Origin: an uncultured Eubacteriales bacterium
GTDB lineage: Bacteria; Bacillota; Clostridia; Peptostreptococcales; Anaerovoracaceae
Direction of reading: 5' to 3'
NCBI GenBank assembly: GCA_902766185.1
Contig: CACXCQ010000241.1
Location: 1-12,872, forward strand
DNA: 12,872 nt
The notes under the pieces were generated by a model, which was not told the DNA's origin, searched no databases, and saw only the letters and a program-made list of their open reading frames with translations. Numbering within the stretch: position 1 is the stretch's first letter; every line of letters begins with the position of its first letter. The translations under genes and the position numbers were made by a program. This document shows positions 6,874 to 12,872 of this stretch, one piece after another.

Positions 6874-7745
6874 AAACAGACAGAAGAGACCAGATCCAGG
6901 TGCTGGGCTTCGGGCAGCCGGACTACCCTGCGCTGCTGCAGGAGATCAAGGATCCGCCGAAGAGCCTCTACTACATCGGGCAGAAAAAGCTGCTCAGCAC
7001 CCGCTGCGCGGCAGTGGTGGGGTCCAGAACGACCACGGCATACGGAAGGAATACCGCCCGGGCAGCAGGCAGGTGCCTCGGGGAACGCGGCATGACAGTA
7101 GTCAGCGGGCTGGCGGCCGGCATCGATGCCTGTGCCCACGAAGGCGCCCTGTCCTGCGGAGGCATGACCATCGCGGTGCTGGGCTGCGGCCCGGACATCT
7201 GTTATCCTGCGGCAAACCACCAGCTGATGGACCGCATCGCGGGAAGCGGACTGATTTTGTCCGAATATCCGCCGGGGACCCCGGCTGCCGCGTATCACTT
7301 TCCCCAGAGGAACAGGATCATCAGCGGCCTTTCGGAAATACTGCTCGTGGTGCAGGCCAGAGTGCGGAGCGGCGCGCTGATCACCGCAGAGCTCGCCGCT
7401 GAGCAGGGCAGAGAGGTTTTTGCCGTTCCCGGAAACATCGACAGCCAGTATCATCTCGGGACTAACCAGCTGATCCGGGATGGGGCATCGGTCATCACTA
7501 CGGTCGAGGAGATCCTGGAGCCGCTGGGCCTTGCGGGAGCCGGAAAGGAGGCCGCGGCGGCGAGCCTCAGCGGGACGGAATACAGCCTTTATCAGCTGCT
7601 TCAGCAGCAGGGAGAAATGACCGCGGATGAGGTCTGCGTGAAGCTCTCCAGACAGCCGTCATACGTCATTCCCATCCTGTCGGCCATGGAACTGAAAGGC
7701 TTCGTTTGTTCTGAGATGGGGAAATTTTTTCTTGCAAATCCATAA
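6870..7745 (+). CDS. dprA: DNA-processing protein DprA/Smf, short form
   Basis: This 291-residue protein is a DprA/Smf recombination mediator. DprA binds incoming single-stranded DNA during transformation and loads RecA. The Rossmann-like core is complete: YPALLQEIKDPPKSLYYIG (19-37), VVGSR (49-53), SGLAAGIDACAH (79-90), FPQRNRIISGLS (144-155), the GALITAELA region (168-176) and FAVPG (184-188). Residues about 235-290 look like the C-terminal winged-helix domain of many DprA proteins. The N-terminal SAM-like domain, about 60-100 residues in Streptococcus pneumoniae DprA, is absent, giving a core plus winged-helix layout like that of Helicobacter pylori. The start at 6870 is well supported by the ATGA overlap with comM and by GGGAGGAG inside comM, so the missing N terminus is not a start-site error. 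The end of the gene also contains the -35 box of the topA promoter. Confidence 0.94.
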   Translation: MKTDRRDQIQVLGFGQPDYPALLQEIKDPPKSLYYIGQKKLLSTRCAAVVGSRTTTAYGRNTARAAGRCLGERGMTVVSGLAAGIDACAHEGALSCGGMTIAVLGCGPDICYPAANHQLMDRIAGSGLILSEYPPGTPAAAYHFPQRNRIISGLSEILLVVQARVRSGALITAELAAEQGREVFAVPGNIDSQYHLGTNQLIRDGASVITTVEEILEPLGLAGAGKEAAAASLSGTEYSLYQLLQQQGEMTADEVCVKLSRQPSYVIPILSAMELKGFVCSEMGKFFLANP

Positions 7746-7760
7746 GAACAATCCTATAAT
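7732..7760 (+). promoter_or_regulatory. Predicted sigma-A promoter of topA
   Basis: TTGCAA (7732-7737), a 17-nt spacer and a perfect TATAAT (7755-7760) straddle the dprA stop codon. Transcription would start at about A7768. No terminator separates dprA from topA, so topA may be read both from here and from the upstream promoter. Confidence 0.7.
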
Positions 7761-7770
7761 AAGCGCCAGA

Positions 7771-7790
7771 CCGCCGGATTGCTCCGGCGG
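7771..7790 (+). promoter_or_regulatory. 5'-proximal stem-loop in the topA leader
   Basis: CCGCCGG (7771-7777) and CCGGCGG (7784-7790) form a perfect 7-bp GC stem with the loop ATTGCT. With the start site predicted from the -10 box, the stem would begin about three bases from the mRNA 5' end. The sequence after it is A-rich rather than T-rich, so it is not a terminator. A stabilising 5' structure or a regulatory element is possible. Confidence 0.6.
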
Positions 7791-7820
7791 GAAAATAATC
7801 AAATGATACAGGGGGTTTTC

Positions 7821-9875
7821 ATGGCAGCAGCAAGGACACTCGTAATCGTCGAGTCGCCATCGAAGGCTAAAACGATCGGTAAATTCTTAGGCAGCAGATA
7901 TAAGGTAGTCGCCTCAGTCGGGCACGTACGGGACCTGCCCAGAAGCAAGCTGGGCATCGACATCGAGAACGATTTCGAGCCCAGATACATCAATATCCGC
8001 GGCAAGGGCGATGTCATCAAGGAACTCAGGAAGGAAGCGAAGAAGGCATCGAAGATCTATCTGGCAACTGACCCGGACAGAGAAGGAGAAGCTATATCCT
8101 GGCACCTGGCGAATCTGCTTCAGATCGATCCGGCAACGCCGTGCAGGATCGTGTTCAACGAGATCACCAAAAAAGCGATCAAGGAAGCGATCAAGAATCC
8201 CAGGCCCATCGACCTGAGCCTGGTGGACGCCCAGCAGGCCAGGCGCGTGCTGGACAGGCTCGTGGGATACCAGATCTCTCCGCTTCTGTGGAAGAAGGTG
8301 CGCCGGGGACTCAGCGCGGGAAGAGTGCAGTCCGCCGCGCTGAAGATCATCTGCGACCGGGAGCTGGAGATCCGGAACTTCCAGCCGGAAGAGTACTGGA
8401 CCATCACCGCTTCGTTCAAAAAAGACAAACCGTTCACAGCAAAGCTGACCACGAAAGACGGAAAGAAACTCACCATCGCTAACGGGGAGGAGAACGAAGA
8501 GATCGTAAAGACCCTGCGTGATGGGCGGTTCATCGTGCAGAAGGTGGAGGAAAAGGACCGGCAGAGAAAGCCGTCCCCGCCGTTTACCACCAGCAGCCTG
8601 CAGCAGGATGCATCCAATAAGATCAACTTCACCACGAAGAAGACCATGATGATCGCGCAGCAGCTCTACGAGGGCGTGGAGATCAAAGGTATGGGCACCG
8701 TGGGTCTGGTCTCCTATATCCGTACGGACTCGGTAAGGATCTCCGATGAGGCCCGGGAGGCGGCGAGAGAATATATCACCCGCGAGCTGGGGGAGGATTA
8801 CTACGGCGGAAGCGTCTACACCAACCGCAAGAAGGACGTGCAGGACGCTCACGAAGCCATCCGGCCTTCCCACGTTGAGCTGGAGCCGGAATCCATCAAG
8901 GACCAGCTCACAAAAGATCAGTACAGCCTTTACCGGCTGATCTGGAACAGGTTCCTGGCCAGCCAGATGGCACCGGCCAGAGCCAGATCCGTCAGCGCGG
9001 ACATCGAGAACAGCGGGTACGGCCTTCGGGCATCCGGCTCCAAGCTTCTGTTCGATGGATTCCTGAAGGTCTACGACAACTCCAGGGACGAAGAGGAAGA
9101 GAAGTGGCTGCCGGAGCTTTCGCAGGGAGAGGAACTCCACGCGGAGGACATCACCGGTGAGCAGAACTTCACCCAGCCCCCGGCAAGGTTCACAGAAGCC
9201 AGCCTGGTCAGGGATCTGGAGGAGAAGAACATCGGCCGTCCCAGCACCTACGCCCCCATCGTGGCGACGCTGGGAGACAGGAAATACATCAAGAAGGAAA
9301 AGAAATCCCTCGTTCCCACAGAGCTGGGATTCACCGTCACGGATCTTCTGGCGGACTATTTTCATGAGATCGTGGATGCCGGATTTACGGCGGACATGGA
9401 GGACAGGCTGGACGAGATCGAGGCCAGAGGAACCCGCTGGAAGAACGTCATCGAAGACTTCTACAAGGATTTCAGCGTGGAACTGGAGAGGGCAAACGAA
9501 GAGATCGAGCGGATGGAGCCGGAGGAGGAACTCACCGGGGAGACCTGCGAGATCTGCGGTAAGCCCATGGCCATCAAGCACGGCAGGTTCGGGGACTTTA
9601 TTGCCTGCACCGGTTATCCGGAGTGCAGGAACACCCGGCCGATTATCCGCAAGACCGGCGTGAAATGCCCTGACTGCGGCGGGGACATCCTGGAAAAACG
9701 CAGCAAGAGGGGACGCCTGTTCTATGGATGCTCCAACTATCCGGAATGCAACAAAGTGTTCTGGAGCCGGCCCGTGGACAAAAAATGCCCGAAGTGCGGA
9801 AGCCTCATGGTCGAGAAAAAAATGAAGGAAACAGACTATGAATGCTCAAACAGCGAGTGCAAATACAGGGAATAA
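7821..9875 (+). CDS. topA: DNA topoisomerase I (type IA)
   Basis: This 684-residue enzyme relaxes negatively supercoiled DNA by cutting one strand through a tyrosine link. The Toprim domain is at the N terminus, with VIVESPSKAKTIGKF (8-22) carrying E11 and the metal site DPDREGE (84-90). The nucleophile is Y299 in VSYIRTDS (297-304). GLSAGRVQSAAL (163-174) and IGRPSTYAPI (471-480) are standard family signatures. Three C-terminal zinc ribbons follow: C576/C579/C596/C602, C616/C619/C637/C643 and C656/C659/C675/C680. Length and layout match Bacillota TopA (about 690). The start is ATG 7821 because MAAARTLVIVESP is the usual N terminus and AGGGGG (7809-7815 region) lies just upstream. ATG 7803 and TTG 7779 are in frame but add non-conserved residues, and TTG 7779 lies in the leader stem-loop. 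hslV follows after 42 nt. Confidence 0.97.
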   Translation: MAAARTLVIVESPSKAKTIGKFLGSRYKVVASVGHVRDLPRSKLGIDIENDFEPRYINIRGKGDVIKELRKEAKKASKIYLATDPDREGEAISWHLANLLQIDPATPCRIVFNEITKKAIKEAIKNPRPIDLSLVDAQQARRVLDRLVGYQISPLLWKKVRRGLSAGRVQSAALKIICDRELEIRNFQPEEYWTITASFKKDKPFTAKLTTKDGKKLTIANGEENEEIVKTLRDGRFIVQKVEEKDRQRKPSPPFTTSSLQQDASNKINFTTKKTMMIAQQLYEGVEIKGMGTVGLVSYIRTDSVRISDEAREAAREYITRELGEDYYGGSVYTNRKKDVQDAHEAIRPSHVELEPESIKDQLTKDQYSLYRLIWNRFLASQMAPARARSVSADIENSGYGLRASGSKLLFDGFLKVYDNSRDEEEEKWLPELSQGEELHAEDITGEQNFTQPPARFTEASLVRDLEEKNIGRPSTYAPIVATLGDRKYIKKEKKSLVPTELGFTVTDLLADYFHEIVDAGFTADMEDRLDEIEARGTRWKNVIEDFYKDFSVELERANEEIERMEPEEELTGETCEICGKPMAIKHGRFGDFIACTGYPECRNTRPIIRKTGVKCPDCGGDILEKRSKRGRLFYGCSNYPECNKVFWSRPVDKKCPKCGSLMVEKKMKETDYECSNSECKYRE

Positions 9876-9917
9876 CGTGTATACTGGACTATAGTTTCAG
9901 AAAAACGGAGGTAACAG

Positions 9918-10457
9918 ATGGGACAATTTCATGCAACAACGATCGTTGCCGTTAAGCGTGGCGCGGACGATATCTGCATCGGAGGAGACGGCCAGGTCAC
10001 CATGGGTGAGACGGCCATCATGAAGAACGGCGCGAAAAAGGTAAAGAAAATATATCGGAATTCGATCCTCACTGGTTTTGCCGGATCCGTGGCGGACGCT
10101 TTCTCCCTGACGGAGAAATTCGAGAGCAAGCTGGATGAGCACGGCGGAAACCTGAAGCGGGCTGCGGTGGCGCTGGCCCAGCTCTGGCGTTCTGACAAAG
10201 CGGTGAGAAATCTGGAGGCCCTGATGATCGTGGCGGACAAGGAGGATCTTCTGATCATCTCCGGCACCGGAGAGGTCATCGAGCCGGACCAGCCTTTTGT
10301 GGCCATCGGATCCGGCGGCAACTACGCCTACGCGGCGGCCAACGCGCTGTACAACAATACGGATCTCAGCGCGGAGGAGATCGTCCGGAAATCCCTGGAG
10401 ATCGCCGCTTCGATCTGCGTATACACCAATGATCATATTTCCGTAGAGAAGCTGTAG
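9918..10457 (+). CDS. hslV: ATP-dependent protease proteolytic subunit HslV (ClpQ)
   Basis: This 179-residue protein is the peptidase ring subunit of the HslVU (ClpQY) protease, which degrades unfolded and regulatory proteins in the cytoplasm. It aligns along its whole length with known HslV: HATTIVAVKRG (5-15), GGDGQVTMG (22-30), the catalytic-lysine segment KKV with K41, GFAGSVADAF (about 53-62), IGSGGNYA and a C-terminal ICVYTNDHISVEKL. The expected nucleophile is T7 after removal of MGQFHA. B. subtilis ClpQ (MSSFHATTI by recall) is reported to use Ser2 instead; here residue 2 is Gly, so only Thr can serve. The ATG at 9918 has GGAGG (9907-9911) at ideal spacing. It lies 42 nt after topA with no convincing promoter or terminator in between, and the hslU ribosome binding site overlaps its stop codon. 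Confidence 0.96.
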   Translation: MGQFHATTIVAVKRGADDICIGGDGQVTMGETAIMKNGAKKVKKIYRNSILTGFAGSVADAFSLTEKFESKLDEHGGNLKRAAVALAQLWRSDKAVRNLEALMIVADKEDLLIISGTGEVIEPDQPFVAIGSGGNYAYAAANALYNNTDLSAEEIVRKSLEIAASICVYTNDHISVEKL

Positions 10458-10469
10458 GAGGTGCGGGCA

Positions 10470-11906
10470 ATGGCGAATAAGCTTTATCAGATGACACCGA
10501 AGGAGATCGTCGGTGAGCTTGATAAATACATCATCGGACAGGACGACGCGAAGAAATCCGTGGCCATCGCGCTGCGGAACAGATACAGAAGAAGTCTCCT
10601 GTCGGAGGAGATGCGTGAGGAGATCACGCCGAAGAACATCCTGATGATGGGACCCACCGGTTGCGGTAAGACAGAGATCGCCCGCCGGCTGGCAAAACTC
10701 ATGGACGCCCCCTTCGTCAAGGTGGAAGCCACGAAGTTCACGGAAGTGGGCTACGTTGGCCGCGACGTGGACTCCATGGTCCGGGATCTGATGGAGGCAT
10801 CCATCAGGATCACCAAGCAGGCTATGCTGGAGGAGAAGTACTCCATCGCCGATGAGATCGTGGAGGAACGGATTATCGAGGCCATCATTCCGGGCAAAGG
10901 CAGGAACGTCTCCGCGGCGTCCAGCCGGGGACCCTTTGACTTCATTCTGGGCAACAGCGGTTACGTGAGCCAGAAGGAGCAGTACGAACAGCAGCAGGCC
11001 GAGGCGGCGAAGAGCGGCGAAGCCATGGATACGGAGCTGGCCAGAGAACAGGTCCGCCAGCAGCTGCGGGACGGACTGCTGGAGGAGCAGTATATCGAGA
11101 TCCAGGTAACGGATCAGCCCAAGACCAATCAGCTGGATATGGGCAACGAGGGCATGAGCATCGCCATCGGAAATATCTTCGGCGACATGGCCCCGAAGAA
11201 AAAGAAGAACAAGAAGGTCAGGGTCCGGGATGCCCGGAAGATCCTGCGTGAAGAGGAAGCCCAGAACCTGATCGATATGGATCAGGTGACCGATGACGCT
11301 CTGCAGAACTGCGAGCAGAACGGAATCATCTTCATCGACGAGATCGATAAGATCGCATCCGGCTCCGGTTACCGCAGCGGCGCGGACGTATCCAGAGAGG
11401 GCGTGCAGAGAGACATCCTTCCCATCGTGGAGGGCAGCGTCATCAACACGAAGTACGGACCGGTGAAGACGGATCACATCCTGTTCATCGGCGCGGGCGC
11501 GTTCCACACGGCCAAGCCCACGGACCTGATCCCTGAACTGCAGGGCCGGTTCCCCATTCGCGTGGAGCTGGAGAACCTGGACAAGGACACCTTCGTGAAG
11601 ATCCTGACCATTCCGGAGAACGCTCTGCTGAAGCAGCACAAGGCGCTGCTGGAAACGGAAGGGATCGAGATCGAATTCACCGATGAAGCTGTGGACGAGA
11701 TCGCGGAGATGGCCTTCCTGATGAACGAACAGACGGAGAACATCGGCGCCAGAAGACTGCATACCATTCTGGAGCGGTTGCTGGAGGACATCTCCTTCAA
11801 CATTCCGGATATGGAGACGGAGAAGGTGGTCATCGACCAGGCTTACGTGAAGGAGATCTTCGCGGAAAAGATCCATCCGGAGGACATCGACAGATTCATC
11901 CTGTGA
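10470..11906 (+). CDS. hslU: ATP-dependent protease ATPase subunit HslU (ClpY)
   Basis: This 478-residue AAA+ unfoldase recognises substrates and feeds them into HslV. Walker A is GPTGCGKT (61-68), the central pore loop is GYVGRDV (94-100), Walker B is IIFIDE (286-291), and the GARRL sensor-2 motif is at 426-430. The I-domain is the insertion at roughly 110-245, with a Lys-rich stretch (KKKKNKK, 243-249) near its end. The C terminus DIDRFIL resembles the conserved tail that docks into HslV to activate it. The length is slightly above B. subtilis ClpY (467 residues). I start at ATG 10470, since AGGAGGTG (10456-10463) sits 6 nt before it. The in-frame GTG at 10461 is part of that ribosome binding site. 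The gap to hslV is 12 nt, so the two subunits are translationally coupled. A terminator-like hairpin follows at 11953. Confidence 0.97.
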   Translation: MANKLYQMTPKEIVGELDKYIIGQDDAKKSVAIALRNRYRRSLLSEEMREEITPKNILMMGPTGCGKTEIARRLAKLMDAPFVKVEATKFTEVGYVGRDVDSMVRDLMEASIRITKQAMLEEKYSIADEIVEERIIEAIIPGKGRNVSAASSRGPFDFILGNSGYVSQKEQYEQQQAEAAKSGEAMDTELAREQVRQQLRDGLLEEQYIEIQVTDQPKTNQLDMGNEGMSIAIGNIFGDMAPKKKKNKKVRVRDARKILREEEAQNLIDMDQVTDDALQNCEQNGIIFIDEIDKIASGSGYRSGADVSREGVQRDILPIVEGSVINTKYGPVKTDHILFIGAGAFHTAKPTDLIPELQGRFPIRVELENLDKDTFVKILTIPENALLKQHKALLETEGIEIEFTDEAVDEIAEMAFLMNEQTENIGARRLHTILERLLEDISFNIPDMETEKVVIDQAYVKEIFAEKIHPEDIDRFIL

Positions 11907-11952
11907 TCTCCCGGACAGCGATCGGGCAGTCAGGACAGCAAACGCAAGATCA

Positions 11953-11998
11953 GGCAGGGCAGTAGGGAACGTATCCCGGCATGTCCTGCCTTTGTATT
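11953..11998 (+). terminator. Probable intrinsic terminator after hslU
   Basis: GGCAGGGCA (11953-11961) pairs with TGTCCTGCC (11982-11990; 9 bp, one G-T). Inside an internal loop, GGGA/TCCC adds 4 bp around the loop ACGTA. The stem is followed by TTTGTATT, a broken T-tract, so termination may be partial and some readthrough into codY is possible. Confidence 0.65.
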
Positions 11999-12063
11999 GA
12001 GCGGGAAAAGGCGCGGCGGATACGTGAGGTCCAAGAAACTGCGCATGATCGCACCGTTTTGAT

Positions 12064-12078
12064 ACTTTTTTGAAAAAT
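12064..12078 (+). promoter_or_regulatory. CodY-box-like sequence upstream of the codY promoter
   Basis: ACTTTTTTGAAAAAT matches the B. subtilis/S. aureus CodY box AATTTTCWGAAAATT at 12 of 15 positions (mismatches at positions 2, 7 and 14). It ends 12 nt before the -35 box of the promoter that reads into codY itself. Autoregulation by CodY is known in other Bacillota; here it is inferred only from sequence. Confidence 0.5.
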
Positions 12079-12084
12079 CAAATA

Positions 12085-12097
12085 ATGACATTGTCAT
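12085..12097 (+). promoter_or_regulatory. Perfect 13-nt dyad over the codY -35 box
   Basis: ATGACA-T-TGTCAT is a perfect 6+1+6 inverted repeat whose right arm covers the -35 hexamer TTGTCA (12091-12096). A protein bound here would block RNA polymerase, so it is a candidate operator. It does not resemble the CodY box, so another regulator would be needed. The arms are short, so chance is not excluded. Confidence 0.4.
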
Positions 12098-12120
12098 ACC
12101 ACGCACTGGTGTTATATAAT
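12091..12120 (+). promoter_or_regulatory. Predicted sigma-A promoter of codY
   Basis: TTGTCA (12091-12096), an 18-nt spacer and TATAAT (12115-12120) give a good housekeeping promoter. Transcription should start near 12127, about 30 nt before the chosen codY start. With the hairpin at 11953-11998 this makes codY at least partly independent of hslVU. Confidence 0.75.
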
Positions 12121-12156
12121 ACTGTTGTCGATATGTGTATGAAAATGAGGTGCAAG

Positions 12157-12872
12157 ATGAGTGATATTCTGAGCAAAGTCAGAAAATTGAACTGGCTCCT
12201 GCAGGAGAGCCCCACCGGGGCGTTTTCTTTCAGTGAGATGTGCGGTATCCTCAGCGATATGCTGGATGCCAATGTTTATGTTGCCAACATCCGGGGCAAG
12301 GTCCTGGGCGTGGCGTATAAGATCAAATCGGACAGCCCCACCATCGTCGATTCCGAGACCGGCGATGAGCGGTTCCCCCAGGAGTACAACGAGGAATTCC
12401 TGAAACTCGGAGAGACGAAAGCGAACATGATCGGCGATACTGTGCTGGAGATCTTCAAGTACGATTTCGATACGGCGGACAAGCTGCATACGGTGATTCC
12501 GATCATGGGCGGCGGCACGCGCTGGGGAACCCTGATCATGGTCCGTCACGAGCCCCCGTTCTCCGATGAGGACCTGGTGCTGGGCGAGTACGGCGCCACG
12601 GTGATCGGGCTGGAGATCCAGCGGCACAAGACGGAAGAGGAAGAAGCGGAGGAGCGTCAGGTATCCATGGTCCGCATGGCCATCGGCACCCTTTCCTATT
12701 CGGAGGTCGAGGCTGTGCAGCAGATCTTCGCGGAGCTGGACGGAGACGAGGGACTGCTGGTCGCCAGCAAGATCGCTGACCGTTCCGGCATCACCAGATC
12801 CGTGATCGTCAACGCCCTGCGCAAGCTGGAGAGCGCCGGCGTGATCGAGTCCAGATCTCTGGGAATGAAGGG
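12157..12872 (+). CDS. codY: GTP-sensing transcriptional regulator CodY (3' end beyond window)
   Basis: CodY is a global repressor of starvation genes in Bacillota, which in studied species responds to branched-chain amino acids and often GTP. The window holds 238 complete codons of about 259. The N-terminal GAF domain is at about 1-155 (SEMCGILSDMLDANVYVANIRGKVLG, split as residues 26-35 and 36-51), a Glu-rich linker helix at 158-167, and the C-terminal winged helix-turn-helix at about 199-238 is nearly identical to B. subtilis (VASKIADRSGITRSVIVNAL, 202-221). By contrast the loop at 55-72 lacks equivalents of the Arg-Met residues (R61, M62, M65 in B. subtilis, from memory) that hold isoleucine. 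The start at ATG 12157 follows AGGTG (12148-12152). Three further in-frame ATGs lie at 12133, 12139 and 12145, but the family N terminus favours 12157. Regulatory sites lie just upstream. Confidence 0.96.
   Translation, partial: MSDILSKVRKLNWLLQESPTGAFSFSEMCGILSDMLDANVYVANIRGKVLGVAYKIKSDSPTIVDSETGDERFPQEYNEEFLKLGETKANMIGDTVLEIFKYDFDTADKLHTVIPIMGGGTRWGTLIMVRHEPPFSDEDLVLGEYGATVIGLEIQRHKTEEEEAEERQVSMVRMAIGTLSYSEVEAVQQIFAELDGDEGLLVASKIADRSGITRSVIVNALRKLESAGVIESRSLGMK

Noticed and set aside
3261..9887. Shared 9-mer GTATACTGG upstream of the hydrolase and of hslV
   Set aside because: A 9-mer containing the palindrome GTATAC can recur by chance in about 13 kb, and there is no other similarity between the two regions.
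9880..9895. Possible hslV promoter (-10-like TATACT at 9880 and TATAGT at 9890)
   Set aside because: Neither has a -35-like hexamer at 16-18 nt upstream. Readthrough from topA is the simpler explanation.
7914..11876. Very long minus-strand open frames opposite topA (7914-9581) and hslVU (9897-11876)
   Set aside because: These lack family motifs and ribosome binding sites and mirror highly conserved genes. They reflect composition, not overlapping genes.
12018..12060. Small hairpin TGCG-CATGAT-CGCA before the CodY-box-like site
   Set aside because: A 4-bp stem with a short T-tract is too weak to call as a terminator, given the better candidate at 11953-11998.
1..12872. CRISPR array, tRNA, rRNA, insertion sequence or phage features
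   Set aside because: I saw no regularly spaced repeats, tRNA-like cloverleaf, transposase motifs or terminal inverted repeats on either strand by eye.

Overview
The window looks like a stretch of core chromosome from a fairly GC-rich member of the Clostridia (Bacillota). CodY, the dprA-topA-hslVU-codY gene order, strong GGAGG-type ribosome binding sites and sigma-A-like promoters all point to Bacillota. The GC content is high for that group (mid to upper 50s % by eye), which fits GC-richer clostridial lineages such as Anaerovoracaceae-like bacteria. That finer placement is a guess. I see no mobile elements, CRISPR array, rRNA, tRNA or phage genes.

Left part, minus strand (1-3203): a potassium-uptake operon of the Trk/Ktr superfamily, read right to left. 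A sigma-A-type promoter (3176-3203) drives trkA (tandem RCK regulatory subunit), trkH (ion-conducting subunit, four filter motifs visible) and the 5' end of a second TrkH-like gene that runs off the window. One TrkA followed by two TrkH-like subunits is the notable point.

Middle part, plus strand (3250-4853): a two-gene unit encoding a glyoxalase-II-like metallo-beta-lactamase-fold hydrolase and a Cof-type HAD phosphatase. It is closed by an unusually long hairpin terminator (20-nt arms plus seven T).

DNA-processing cluster, plus strand (4884-9875): a perfect consensus sigma-A promoter precedes yraN (UPF0102 nuclease fold), comM/yifB (AAA+ ATPase) and dprA (recombination mediator, short RF plus winged-helix form). 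comM and dprA overlap by 4 nt. A second promoter inside the end of dprA, followed by a hairpin almost at the predicted mRNA 5' end, precedes topA (DNA topoisomerase I with three zinc fingers).

Proteolysis and nutrient-sensing part, plus strand (9918-12872): hslV and hslU form the two-component HslVU protease, with the hslU ribosome binding site overlapping the hslV stop. A terminator-like hairpin follows. codY then has its own promoter, a CodY-box-like sequence and a perfect 13-nt dyad over the -35 element; the gene is cut by the window end about 20 codons before its expected stop. Compared with Bacillus subtilis (dprA-topA-trmFO-codV-clpQ-clpY-codY), trmFO and the XerC-family gene are missing from between topA and hslV.

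I found no clearly novel multi-gene system. The best leads are the divergent effector-binding loop in CodY, the putative CodY autoregulatory region, the tandem TrkH subunits, the structured 5' leaders of topA and the hydrolase gene, and the reduced DprA architecture.
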